64,000 nucleotides of DNA from Camillea tinctor (Eukaryota > Ascomycota > Sordariomycetes > Xylariales > Xylariaceae). Every line of letters starts with the position of its first letter. Positions within the stretch are counted from its first letter, which is position 1. The DNA is taken from assembly GCA_022578605.1 (NCBI GenBank), contig MU394101.1, positions 1 to 64,000 of the forward strand, read 5' to 3'. The notes below the pieces were generated by a model that saw nothing but the letters and a program-made list of their open reading frames with translations, was not told the origin of the DNA and did not search any database. Shown in pieces: positions 46,582 to 58,718 of the stretch. The position numbers and the translations under genes were made by a program.

Positions 46582-48320
46582 TCATCCTTCCATCTTGACA
46601 TCCTCGCTGTTGACCTTACCAAGGTTTTTCAGCAGGTAACTGCGCTTGAAGTACTCGTTGGGGTGCACGATAGTCTCGAGCTGAGCTGAGGTCATGACAC
46701 CCTCATCCTTGGCTCTCTTGATCTCGTTCTTGTGGACATACTCGAAAACACTATGTAGCAAGAGGTTAGCTCATGAGCAAAGCACTCCGGAATCGGCGTC
46801 TAGAAGACAGGAAACCAATGACAAGAAAAACATACCGGTTGCAAGCCATGTGGAACTTCTGGCTCTCCTTATCCTCCTTGACGCCTTGCAGTACTGATCG
46901 GTCCGTGATCCCCGTGCTCTGTAGCAGGGCAGTAAGGTTCTCGAGGTTGAAGTGCCGGTACGGACATCCGTGGGAGTCACCGGGACCGGGGGGGTGTTCG
47001 GTGAGAATCTTCTGGCACGAGAAGGGCCCGTAGCCGCCACCTCGGCGATTCGAATCTCCACCGACGTCGCCATAAGCGTGTCGTATGTTGTATCTATACT
47101 CCTTGTTGAAGGTGTCGTCTGTGAACTTGTGGAAAGAGCTGCGCCAGAAGACCAGACATTCTTCCAGGTTCAGACCCATCCCTTTCAGGAACAAGGTGTA
47201 TTGTAGACGGCCGTAGTGCTTTAAGTGGCCGTCTCTGCGGAGAGACCGGTGTAGGTGCTGCATGCACAGCGGGAATTGGGACGAGAGTGCATCGATGTTG
47301 CGGGCTGAGATGTCGGCACCGGGGACGGAGGATGTGCCACTGCCGTAAGAAACATCGGGGGTGATGAAGTTCTTTGACAAGTGGTCGAGGATAGGTGACA
47401 ACCGGTCATCTTCGTCAAGTCGAGGCAATGCTCGCGCCGTCATCTATAACCGGAATTAGTTTTTTTCTTCTCTTTTCTTTTCTTTCTATATTGCAGGTTA
47501 AGGAATAAATGATCGAGGGCGTACCTCTAATGAACGGTCAAGCCGTTTCGTGAACTCAGCAACCACCATGCTAGCCTGCTCCTTCGAGGGGACGTAGGCC
47601 TTGCCAGCTTTCAGAAATACCCTTCTTCCTTCTACCAGTTCGGGGACTCGGTCCCACTCGACCTTATACCAAATCTCTTCCTCGGTGGCCTTTTTGGCAC
47701 CCGATATCGCTGCGAGCTCGTCTTTGTACTTGGTCCGTTCCTCGTCACTCACAAGTTCGCAGTCGAGATTCAAGGTCTGTACAAACGCGTTCCGCTCACG
47801 CATGCTTTCCTCGGACATTCTTAAGCGGAAAAGGGTCGTTTCGACACGACTGAACCTCCGTCGTAGATCCTCGGTCGAGGAGAAAGCCAATCGCAATATG
47901 AAGTGGCTATAGTGGTCTTTCTGGCGCTCGGCAGCAAGCTTTGTGGAGTTTGAAGTGTTGGTATCTAGCGGGAGGTATTTCTCAAGGAGAGGCTTCATGT
48001 GTTCGGCCGTCTCGGGGAGAGACTTGTTGCGAAAAGAACATGCTTCTAATTCCGCAAGGACTAGACGAAAAAGAAACAAAAGAAAATCCAGATTAGCTTT
48101 GGTAATATCATGTATGGTCAGAATGATGCATACTTCGTAATCTATCGATAGCCCATTGCTCAAACTGCTCAAGAGTTATGTCTGCGGTGGGAGGGAGCTC
48201 GTAGAGGTTAAGACGATGCGGATACTCGATTTCTTTGAATGTGGGTTCGGCGAATTGGGTCTTGCGGTAGTCGATATTCCGCCTCTTGGGGTCACCGCGA
48301 CTAAAGTCTTGTCGCAGCAT
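46582..48320 (-). CDS. PRI2: DNA primase large subunit
   Basis: Exons 48320-48134, 48060-47525, 47443-46836 and 46750-46582, total 499 aa. All three introns have canonical ends (GTATGC/TCTAG, GTACGC/TATAG, GTATGT/ACATAG) and exact phases. The product is the regulatory subunit of primase in the DNA polymerase alpha-primase complex, which makes RNA primers in the nucleus. The N-terminal helical domain includes TQFAEPTFKEIEYPHRLNLY and RILAELEACSFRN. The C-terminal iron-sulfur domain keeps four cysteines in the expected order: FPLCMQHLHRSLR, GPFSCQKI, SHGCPYRHF and HMACNR, which hold the [4Fe-4S] cluster in known Pri2 proteins. The last exon ends KNLGKVNSEDVKMEG. Length fits fungal Pri2. Confidence 0.96.
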
Positions 48321-49723
48321 TTTCGGTAGTGATACAATATGTTTATCGAGTTGGGTGGTAGGTAATTGCGATTGTATTGTTGAATTGTGGTGTTGATGGT
48401 TGAGGGGTTCGTCGTGTAAGTGAATACAAATTGTATTAGTGACGCGATTCTACTGGGTTAGGGATTAAGGTTAAAAGTTTAGGGACCTAGAAAGAAAAGC
48501 GCGTCTTCCACATGCGACAACGCGACTACAACTCATTGTCAATTAACAGTAGCCAATCAGAGGTACCCTATCTCACTTTTTAGACTTATCGATTAGAGGG
48601 AACCAATTCTGCCAATGTACCTTTGTATCGGCTCCACTGTCTACGAATCAGATTCGCCATCTTGATCGCCGCAGCCAATGAGTTTCCTTGGGAACCTGTC
48701 TTCGATTTTTAATAGGTCACATAGATGTAGGGTACTAAGGTACATAACCTGCATCGTACATACATAATCCAAAGAATTGATACTTGCGTTACATAAACCT
48801 TGTTGCATCTGATGACTGACAACTATAAAATACAAATGCATCAATACAAATACACATATCTCCGTGGACCTTCGCAATTTCTAACGAGGCATTTTCCAAG
48901 TCAAACCCGAAAAAGGCAAATTTTTGAAATACTTGTAACCCTTAGCTAGCTGAAAAGGTGAGACCATCTCATGATCTACAATATACCTAGTATTTGAAAC
49001 AACTTATCACGATACCCAACCCATTCTTACAAGGAGGTTATGTTATAGGAAGGTTGTTAACTAAAATTTGAATGCGAGAGCACACTGGAGAGAAACACAG
49101 CCCATCTCGCACTTCGGATGAAAAATAAATTGAATATGATCTGATTAATCATTATAGAAACTCAAACAAGTTTGGGAACCATTTAAAAAAAAATCCCTTT
49201 CAAATTTTGGCTGGCAAACTTTGCAACAACGCGTCACCCGGGCGGGACTGACATATGAAGGCATCATGGTATCGTGGTCTTCGTCTCCTCCCGAACATCC
49301 AATCCAGATATTCCCCGCATTCCCAGATGGGTTTTTCAGCTTGCATGGAAATCCTCAAGAACATTTTTCAGCCCAGAAGGTCGACGCTAACGAGGTCGCC
49401 TTTGCCCTTATTGGGTACGCCCCCCTGTATATCCCGTCAATAAGTGGCTGAGTGAGACAACCCTGGACACGATCGAGTTCCGCCTCTTTGCCTCTGGGAC
49501 CGCATCACGTTGCTTTGACGGTGGGCGGTGGGCAAGGAGCTTTGGGTCGACCTACTCCCACAAAAGTGCAATAGATAGATAATAAAGGAAAGACTAAGAC
49601 ATTATGGAGAATATTGGTATTCGTATTTACAACCGACTGATGCCGCTGCTGTTGCTACTACTACTGTCGTTGTTATTGTTGCTGCCGCCGCACTGCCACT
49701 TCCGCTAGCTGGATATATTCAAT
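48321..49723. other. Divergent spacer between PRI2 and Clr5 gene
   Basis: 1.4 kb between divergent genes, promoter for both. The short ORF at 49221-49451 has no recognised motif. A CTG/TTG-rich tract lies at about 49638-49690, just before the Clr5 gene start. Confidence 0.45.
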
Positions 49724-51443
49724 ATGAAGGATGAACCACCGAAACCCTCGCAAACGAAACGATCTGCAGCTTCGGAAGATTGGACGAGACTGCGAGCCAT
49801 CATAATGCGTTTATACCTAGACGAAGAAAAGACGCTTGACCAGGTCAGGCAATATATGGAAGAAAACCACGACTTCTATGCCACGTATGATCCCGTTCAA
49901 ACACACCGAAATCAACTCGGCACAACTAACACTGAGAAGGGTGTCTATGTATAAAAAGAAACTAGCTGCTTGGAATGCCTTTAAAAACCTACGAATAGAT
50001 GAAGTTCTCCAGATTCTTCGTCTGAAAAGGGATCGAGACGCTGCGCAAAAGCAATCGGTTTTCTTGATTCGGAATAAAGAAGTTGACCACGATAGTCTTC
50101 AAGTATACCTCGCACGGAACCCGTCTATATATGTAAAGCTTGAGGCGGGAACGCAACCCAATGCAGACGCCGTTCGAGATGTTATTTGCCGAACACCTTC
50201 TCCAAAACTTGGCGAATCGCCGTCACGGTTTGGGCCTACAACACTATTAAACCGGCTCCAGCCCATGTCAGAAGATATGTTTCGAGCTACCAGTGTGTAT
50301 ATCAATCGGTGTTTTGAAACGCGCATATGGACCTGGTCTGACCACCATTGTTGGAACACAAGAGGACGGGGCGGGCCTACAGAGCTCTTGAACGCATTGC
50401 TCGACAGATGTATGACTGCCGCGTTGTCAGTAAACCGGCACGTGGAGCCCGTTGCTGTACGTAAAGCTCTCGATGCCCCTTTTACGCTATTAGTCCGGGT
50501 ATTCAGAAACCCTCCCCCTAACCTAATCCCCAAACTACTCTCCGCCGTTGCACACCTGGGACATATCGGACGCCAGGAAATACAAAGCATTCTCTTACAA
50601 TTTTGTCGGGACCTCGCCGTCGCACTTTTCGGGCGGACCCATCCACTAGCCAGGTTCTGGCAGGGCCTGAAGGAGATTCCGCTGGCGGAACAGCGCGAGG
50701 CCATAGGGCGTATACTCACGTTGTGCGTATCCGTGTACGAGGAGCACCTCGGCGCTTCTCACGCATTGCCCACGGAAGTGTACCTCCAATACTTCGACGT
50801 CATCGGGCGCAACAAAGACCCCAAGGCGCAGATCCTCCGGCTCGAGCGCCAGCTATCCAAAGTGGACGACGACCTGGCCGATAAGCCCCTGCTCGGCCTG
50901 CTGCAACTCGAGCACGCCCTGGCAACCTGCAAGCTCAACATGGAGCAGGGCAACCTGGACGCCGCCGAGAACGCCCTCTTCCGCTTAGACGCCGACGTGC
51001 TCACGCCGAAAGACGAATCCTTCCGCCGTGTCTGGCTGGGCTACGTGCAGTGGGTCAAAGGCGACCTTCCCCGAGCCGAGCGGTCGTACGTGGATGCGGT
51101 GCTGGCGGCGCGGCAGACGGGCTCGCGGGATTGCATGTGCGAGGCGCTGTACCAGCTCGAGACGTTCTACCTCCGCACCGGCGAGCCCCTCGAGGCGGAG
51201 CGTATCCGGGCGGAGCGGTTCCAGGTCCTCCGGCGCTTGGACGCTATCATGTGGACGGATTACATTCGGTCGGCGGGGGGAGGAGAGGGTACCTGCGCGA
51301 ATAGCGGTGGTCCCCAGGTGGCTATCGTGCGCTTCGGGTCTGGCGCGAATAGTGCGGATTGGCGGCCTGCTGCGTTTACGCTGATGAAAACACAGGATGA
51401 TGTCACGGGTAGTGGTGGGGTGTCGAACTTGTCGCTTTTGTGA
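49724..51443 (+). CDS. Clr5-domain protein with TPR-like repeats
   Basis: Exons 49724-49884 and 49940-51443 (554 aa). The 55-bp intron is GTATGA...GAGAAG; its acceptor is a NAGNAG site, and I choose the second AG because it restores the usual Clr5 spacing (FYAT-VS-MYKKKL). Residues about 17-70 match the Clr5 domain, with DWTRLRAIIMRLY, LDQVRQYMEE and YKKKLAAWNAFKN. The middle is unassigned. From about 340 to 485 helical pairs resemble tetratricopeptide repeats (LLQLEHALATCKLNMEQGNL, YVQWVKGDLPRAERSYVDA, ALYQLETFYLRTGEPLEAERI). Clr5 is named from a fission-yeast silencing factor and is widespread and expanded in Pezizomycotina; a nuclear regulatory role is likely but unproven. Divergent from PRI2. 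Confidence 0.84.
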
Positions 51444-52435
51444 TAGATACCTAGGTTTCCGTTCCACGAAGGATGGTGAGCTTGGCTATCCTATGTTGAT
51501 TAATACTTGGAAGGGGTGTCCAGCTACGTGGGATATAGGGGCGAAGGAAGGAGAAAAGGGGGAGGGGGGGTATGGATGTCCATACGAGGATGGATAGAGT
51601 TAGTTGTATTGCTTCTCGGCATAATCCATCAGCACATGGGTTTGGATAGATATCATGTATAATGAATTACCTAGATAGCTCAGCCATTCGAGTGTTTGAA
51701 TATAGTTTATATGATTTTCTACTCCTAGATTGGTGTTATCTAGATCATCTCTTGGCTGCGAGATTAGGGGCAAATAGGTACATGCTGCTTCTATTATATA
51801 GTTCTAGCATCAGGTGACTTATACGATAACCATACGAGTTCCCTATCGACCTTTTTACTCACTACTATGTAGCTACACCTTAGAGATCACTTAAACTCTA
51901 TTATCATGTGATTGAGGCAAGGCACCTAGGTACCTACGTATAGATAAGTAGATACTTCGCTTAACCTACTATGTACGGTATCTAGGGTAGGTAAAGTTTG
52001 TACCCTGATGTATCCTAAGCGACCGAGCCTATCTCGTGGCAGGACCCAAGTACCTGAAAGTTTGCCCATTCGATACTTATAAGTGCCAAATCAACATATT
52101 GAATGGACTTCCTTCACGTTCACTTGATTTCTTCAAATCCATTCAATACGTAGGTCTCCTGGGTAATTCCACTGGTACCTTCACTATTTCTACCCATTCT
52201 TCATCGCATCCTTTTACCACCCATCGCCATCATCTTTACAACCACCACCACCATCTGCAAACCCATCTATACCAATACGAGAGACATCATCTCAACCATA
52301 CCATTCATCGCAGATAAATCTATTAGCATCCTTCTTCGAGATCGCATCAGCCTTAGGAAGCTTCCGGATTATCTACAATTTCTCGCTTGATCGCAATCCT
52401 GTGAAGTTGAGAGAACATTCAACATCGTCAACAGC
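51444..52435. other. Spacer and leader of the repeat-protein gene
   Basis: Two ACCTAGGT palindromes (51449-51456, 51924-51931) lie here. A perfect 11-bp inverted repeat, 52097-52107 with 52138-52148, could form a hairpin in the 5' leader of the gene at 52436. The 93-codon ORF at 52036-52317 is His/Thr-rich simple sequence and is not supported. Confidence 0.5.
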
Positions 52436-53572
52436 ATGGCTCCCCAAAGAGGTATGATTTTCCAGCTCTCACCACTTACCCAGAATCACACTACAGCCAA
52501 ATAAAAAAATGAAACAAAAAATAAATCACCATCTAACCTCCTCCTAGACATCAAGCTGGCAAGCCGCCACAGCCCGGAATCTAGCCCTAGTCGCACACCC
52601 TCCAACCAGAAGGGCGGCAACCCGGGATCTCCTGGTGCTCTTAAGCCTTCGCAGCAGAGCCCTACCTCTCAGAAGCCAGGATTCAATGACAAACCTGCAC
52701 GCACCTTGCCATCGCCATCGCCGTCACCGTCGCCATCACCACCGCGACAACGTCAACAACCAAGAAGCAACAACAACAATAACAACAACCGGCCATACGA
52801 CTGGCAAAAGGCCTCCTCTCGGCGCCAACAGTACCCCCAAGCCAGCGCTCCCACTTCTACCCCTACTTCTAGTCCTTCTGCCCCCAAGCCAGGCTTCGCC
52901 CCTAAACCAGGATTCGCCTCCAAGCCAGGTTTTGCGCCGAAGAAGAAGTCTTTCTCTTCTGGACCAACTCACCACCCGCGCTGTCACCCGAACCATTGCC
53001 ATGAGCACTGCTATCACTACAAGAACAACCGCAACAATGGCCAGCAACCACAGCAACGCAACAACTACCGGCGCAACCAGTATAACAACACTCAACGCCC
53101 CTCCAACCCTCCGCGCGGCATTCCCAAGCAAGAAGCCAAAGCAGAACCGGCCCCAGAGACCCAAAACCCACAAGCATCGGCGGGAGGAGTAGCGGTAGAA
53201 GTATCGGTATCAGTAGCAACAGATGCCACGAGCGGAAAACCCATGACAACAACATCACCAGCATCAATTCCGCCGAGCAAACCTCTCGAAGCAGAAGCAG
53301 TTGTGGCGAGCAACCCCCCCAGAGCGGAACCAGTTGCACCAAGCAACCCTACCAAAGCAGCACCAGTTGCACCAAGCAACCCTACCAAAGCAGCAGCATC
53401 AACAGGATCAGCGGGAGGAGAAAGTGATAGCAAAGGCGGCCCCGGATCCTTCCGCGTCGTGGACAAGATCCAGTTCGACCGGTTCTACTTCCCCGTCGAC
53501 AAGGCCGAGATGGAGGCCGACGCGGCACGACTGGGACTGACGATCGGGCTGAAGCACTCGAGATGGGCGTAG
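52436..53572 (+). CDS. Disordered repeat protein, Pro/Ser/Asn-rich
   Basis: Exons 52436-52451 and 52548-53572 (346 aa). Exon 1 codes only MAPQR plus one base; donor GTATGA, acceptor CTCCTAG. The protein is almost wholly low complexity: SPSPSP and poly-Asn runs (about 60-90), three KPGFA repeats (about 118-136), a His/Cys cluster HHPRCHPNHCHEHCYHY (about 149-165) that could bind metal, and two copies of APVAPSNPTKAA near 275-300. Only the last 40 residues (VVDKIQFDRFYFPVDKAEME to GLKHSRWA) look ordered. No family is recognised. The composition suits an RNA-binding or condensate-type protein, but this is inference. The repeats make copy-number variation between strains likely. The tiny first exon agrees in phase with the open frame of exon 2. 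Confidence 0.7.
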
Positions 53573-56104
53573 TGGGGTAACATCACTTAGCTTAGGTGGA
53601 GAGAGAAATAGGGAACTTGGAGAGACGAACGGGGAATATGAGAATGATTAGGGATATGAGAAGAATGAAGGGCTTGGATTGCTGAGGGGACATACCAGCA
53701 TACTTGCCTACATATGGGTATGGGCGGAAGAGCAAGCGATGAAGGGAAATTTCTATGAAGCATGGTTTTCTCTTTTACCCCCTTCTATTGCGAGACGTTG
53801 GAGTTTGATATGCGGACAAGGATGAATAGGTTAGGAGGAAGGAAGGAAAGAAGGCTGAACCTAAACGGCGATAATGCCTAGGACCTATCTGGTTACTGAT
53901 ACAGAATATATTGACTGTGCTCGCTGAATTGCTTCCTTTTTGTGCCTTTTCTGATAACCCTGCGTGAATTCTAATCCGTAGTCACATGCTATAGGAGCTA
54001 TTACATATAGCGATACTTGGTGATCTACAGATAACCTGCTCTTGTCAGTAGGAGAGTTCGGATGCCTTTTGTAGAATACTCTTAACATGACTTCGCCTTG
54101 ATTTGGGCAGGATTATACAACTCTCATACTATCGTGATTTTCTACATCTCGTGAACTCCCGTCCGAGGTAATATTTCCTTACAAATTTCAATGGGATTCT
54201 ATAGGGATCATTAAAGTTTTTTTTTTACCATTCCTTACAGAATTTAAATTTTTTCGGTGAAAATTTATTATCTTTTGCCCCTTACTTATAGACTTTCATA
54301 ACACACTAAGGTTTCGTTAGGACATCTGATGGAAGATAAATATTCCTATGGGGTTTCGTGGATTTCCATGGTGTCCTAATTTATAACTATAGGAAGGGGA
54401 TGGTCAGCCTCGTCCTGCCACCCGCTTTAGATCCCATAAATTTGCAGGTGAGTATATCGCAGAGTCACTTTGCACGAAAGATAATGTGTTTTCGTTACTG
54501 AGGAGTGTCTATTCATCTCTGTCTTATAGCCTCGGATATATGATGCCCATTTTCTGTTAGTAAAGCCGTCAAGGTTGTAACCTAGAAGTGTTGCCAAGTC
54601 TATGCCAGCCATAAATACTAAATGTACAGGAGTGGTACCTCCTTAAGAGGATCGAACAAGTTCTCCCGACCGCGTAGCGTAGGAATTACATAATGGGATG
54701 TGAGGATGACCGGCGCATCCTGATCTAAAAACCTGTTAGATTATCGTGAATCCTGCGAACCTTGATGGCCAAAAGGTTCCATAGGTATGCGCAACCGGTG
54801 CCGAATAGCCTGCTCCCTACTCCAGTCCGGTTCAGCCCAGTCTAGGACTATTAGAAATCAAAACCAAAATACGCCGCAAACACCCTGGATATGGCATGAC
54901 CTGCTAAGCTCATCCACAAGAAGACAGGTACAAGCACTCACGAAAGTGGCACTTCAAATTGTCTATACTCGCGATGGGAAAATCTACCCGGAGGGACCCT
55001 GGTGAATGTAACCTTTTTACATGATGAATTCTCGACAATCTTCGTTATGCAGATCATCGTCTGGAAACGTGGGGGCCATGTAGGTAGCCCATGGCGATGG
55101 GTCCATCATGATCCGAGATACCCATATACGAAATACCTTCCGGAAGCATCTGGATTGCGACCCAGAACAATGTCTATATGTACACAATAGAGCGACAGGT
55201 ATATTAATAGTAGGAACAAGCATGCACTAAAAAATTGGCATGTGATGCACGATCGAGCGATCGCATTAACAAGCTCTGTTGCTGTGGACCTGTTCCTCCC
55301 TACATATACCTCACTAGATTTATATACTCCTGAGCTAGGTTGCATCACACCTTTGACACCGGGTTATGGATAGTTCAAAATATATCGAGTAGATCTCCGG
55401 ACATACGTAAAGTATACTACGTGCTTCGAAATTTTAGATGAGGATTTTAGATGAACGCCGCTGACCATTTCTTGGTCTTCCAACGGGGTAATACATGCGA
55501 ACCTATCTTCATGGACACGTGCTGAACCTCTGGATGGGAATCCAAACGACTTCCAAAAAGCCAAGACAATATTTGAGAAGCTTGTTTCCGAAAACCGCTA
55601 TCCTCCCTGTACGCATTATAGTAAAACCAGGCACTCTCTATACCTAAGACTGTCGATTCTCTGGGCAGAGGGGTTAAAAGCTCAACCACCTACCGCATTC
55701 GGACCACATCGACGAAGAAAAAGCCTTCTGTTTGGCTCCCGGCATAGCATACCATGTCCGTTTAAGGTAGCATCATGTATATTAAAAAAGGACTGTTTTT
55801 TGTACGTGAGAAGCGCCCAACAGACTAGCTCGTTAGAGGCTCCGCGGCGGGTCAACTGCCAATAAGAGCCATGATAGTCCGCACGGGGCCTGTTTCAACG
55901 ACGAACTGGCTAGCTGGGGTGCGCTCCTAGTGCCGCCGGACTCCCTCTGAGCTGGGAGAGGGCTGTCCGGCATCGTCGCCAGGGGCTCCTTTATAAAGAG
56001 CCCAAGATGGCGTCTGCCCACGTGCCCTCGCTCTTCCTCTGCTCGAGCATACTCACCCCATCTACTCTCGCTTCCTCACATACCCTCGTTTTGCCCCCCC
56101 AACC
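53573..56104. other. 2.5-kb AT-rich spacer
   Basis: No gene is supported. Two protein-like fragments, 54787-55005 (+) and 55447-55689 (-), have no recognised motif. The stretch from 54180 to 54420 is very AT-rich. The right end is the promoter of the phytase gene. Confidence 0.45.
55992..55997 (+). promoter_or_regulatory. TATA box of the phytase gene
   Basis: TATAAA in the context cctttataaagagc, 113 bp upstream of the ATG at 56105, followed by a CT-rich leader (56030-56100). This is a typical arrangement for a fungal core promoter. Confidence 0.5.
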
Positions 56105-58410
56105 ATGCGGCAGTATCATCCCATCGCGGCCCTGACCGCGCTCTGCGCCGCCGCCCTCGCCACCGCCGCGCCAGCATCCGTCGACCTGCCCATCACGGCG
56201 CGCACCGACGAGGTCGAGTCCGACACCACCGCCGTGCTCTACGGTTCCGATCGCCCGATCCTCGTCGGCAACGACGGCGGCGCCGACACCGGCGGCTTCC
56301 GCACGTTCGGCCTGGCCGACGGCCAGGAGGCCGCGCACGCGACCCCCGGGCGCACCAAGCTCGTGACCGCGGTGCACGGCGTCGGCGGCCGGGACCTCGT
56401 CGTGACCATCGCGCAGCCAGACTCGTACTTCCGGCTGTACGACGCCGGCACCGCGGCGCAGGTCGGCGCGCCCCTCGCGCGCACGCTGGGCGACTGGTCG
56501 GCCCTGTGCGCCTGGAAGAGCGCCGCCAGCGGCGAGCAGTACGTGTACCTCTTCGGCAAGCACCAGGCCGTGCAGTTCCTGCTGCGCGCCCCGCGCAACG
56601 GGTCCTACGCGCTCGTCGAGGTCCAGACCTTCGACACCCCCGTCGAGGCCTCGTCGTGCGCCGTGTCGGCGGCCGCGGCGGCCGTGTACTTCAGCGGGGA
56701 CGACGAGGCGGCTGTGTATAGCATTCAGGCTGCGGAGTCGGTGGCCGTGCCGAACGCGACGGTGCTGGGACAGGCCGAGGGCGAGGTCACGGGCCTCGCG
56801 ACGTACGTTGCTGTGAATGGATCCGATTACCTCTTCGTAGCCCAGGACGACATCTTCGGCGTGTACGACACCTCGTTTGAGCTGCTAGGATCTGTGACCC
56901 TCACCGGGGACGAAGACATCGAGGCGAAGGGTATAAACTTTTATCAGGGGAGGACCGAGGCTTACCCAGCGGGCGCTTTGACGTATGCCGTGAAAAGCGA
57001 CAGCGGAAAGGGCTTCGCGGTTAGTTCGCTGGAGGACGCTTTCAGCACCCTCGGCCTGCAGATCAACACGGCGTACGACCCTCGCCAAACCCCCGCAAAC
57101 CCCTACACGCCGGTCTGCTCCGAGTGCAACTTCAGCGGCTTCTGCGGAGCCGGTGGCCGTGGAGCTGGCGCGCCGTCGTGCGCGTGCTTCGCAGGGTTCG
57201 AGGGCAGCACCTGTGCGTCGTTCACTTGCCGCAACGACTGCTCGTCTCACGGCACGTGCGTCGGTGCGAACCAGTGCGCTTGCGATGATGGCTGGGGCGG
57301 GCTGTACTGCGCGTTCAAGGTGGTGGAGCCCGTCTACGAAACAGATGCTAACGGGGTCGACGGCGACGACCCGGCAGTCTGGATCTCCCCTTCGAAGGAT
57401 AGAACCCTGTCGAGGATCATCACCACCACGAAGTCGGAAGAAGGCGCTGGTTTTGCGGTCTTCGACTTGGCCGGGAAGAAGCTTCAGACCATCGCCGCCG
57501 CTGAGCCGAACAATGTCGATGTGATCTACAACTTCCAGGCTGGGAATAGAACAATTGATCTTATCTACGCTGCTTGCCGAGATGACAATACTCTTTGGTA
57601 CGTGTATACTTTATCGTATCCCTAACTTGGGTTCATAAACTAACAATTTGTAGTCTCTTTGAAATGACCTCGAACGGCACCTTAGTTGCCATTGCCGGCG
57701 GCACGCAGCCTACGAAGGATGACTATGACGTGTACGGTAGCTGCGTCTATCGCTCACGAACTACGGGCAAGCAATATCTCTTTGTGAACGCCAAAACTGC
57801 CGAATATCTACAGTACGAGTTATCTTGGAGTAATAATTCCCTACAAACCACTCTAGTGAGGAACTTCACCGGCGGCTCTGGCGGGCAGGTAGAGGGATGT
57901 GTTTCGGACGAGGCAAACGGATGGGTCATCATCGGCGAAGAGCCCCGCGCTTTGTGGAGGTACGGCGCAGAGCCGGACGACGAAACTGAGGCTTTCAAGA
58001 TCGGGGAAGTCGGCGACGGCCACATGTACGCCGACGTCGAGGGCGTGACGCTCGTGGAGGGCGCGACGCCGGAGCAGGGCTATATTCTCGTCAGCCAGCA
58101 GGGAGTGAGCGCGTATAATGTCTATAAGCGGGCCGCCCCGCACGAGTACGTCGAGACGTTCACGATATACGAAAACACTGCGAAGGGCATTGATGCTGTG
58201 ACCAACACAGATGGGATTACGGCTGTGAGCGCGGGGTTGGGCGATGATTTCCCTCATGGGCTCATTGTGGTTCACGATGATGCCAACCAGCTGGCCGAGG
58301 GTGGTACGAACGTTGAGGCTAGCTTCAAGCTTGTAAGCCTCGGAGATGTGCTTGATGAGGATTTGCTCAACGATGTTGATGCCAACTGGGATCCTCGTGC
58401 GTCGCTATAA
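56105..58410 (+). CDS. Secreted beta-propeller phytase, tandem with EGF-like linker
   Basis: Exons 56105-57597 and 57654-58410 (749 aa), intron GTACGT...TTGTAG with phase 2+1. The signal peptide is MRQYHPIAALTALCAAALATAAP. Residues about 25-335 form a first, divergent propeller (VLYGSDRPILVGNDGGADTG, FRLYDAGTAAQVG). A Cys-rich region at about 338-407 has EGF-like spacing (CNFSGFCG, CRNDCSSHGTC, CACDDGWGGLYC). Residues about 408-749 are a complete-looking 3-phytase propeller with DGDDPAVWISP, TTKSEEGAGFAVFDLAGK and EPNNVDVIYNF. Beta-propeller phytases hydrolyse phytate with calcium, outside the cell. The N-terminal half has lost the DDPAxW and NNVDV signatures, so it is probably non-catalytic, as in some bacterial tandem enzymes. 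Several N-glycosylation sequons (NGS, NFS, NNS, NFT) are present. Exon 1 is very GC-rich. Confidence 0.9.
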
Positions 58411-58718
58411 GAATATGCTGGGGGGTTAAGTATCACGCATATGCCATTATCACGATAAAGATGTAGAAAATGTGATGAAGAACTGTATTTCTATGTATCA
58501 AATGAAAATACGAACATTACTGTATACCAAGAAACAGGACAAAAGGAACAAGAAAGAACCGGGCCTTCAAAAAGGGGTAATCCTCGTACCAAGGCTGGTA
58601 GGAGGTACAGAGAATATATACATAACCCAAATTATCAAGATATCTAAGCACAGCAGAAAGAAACTCAGTAACGTCCATCATAGCATCGTGTTTCTGCCTG
58701 TCAGACATCTCCATTAGC

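Noticed and set aside
54787..55689. Two protein-like fragments on opposite strands
   Set aside because: No known motif, no splice signals joining them to other frames, and they lie in AT-rich spacer.
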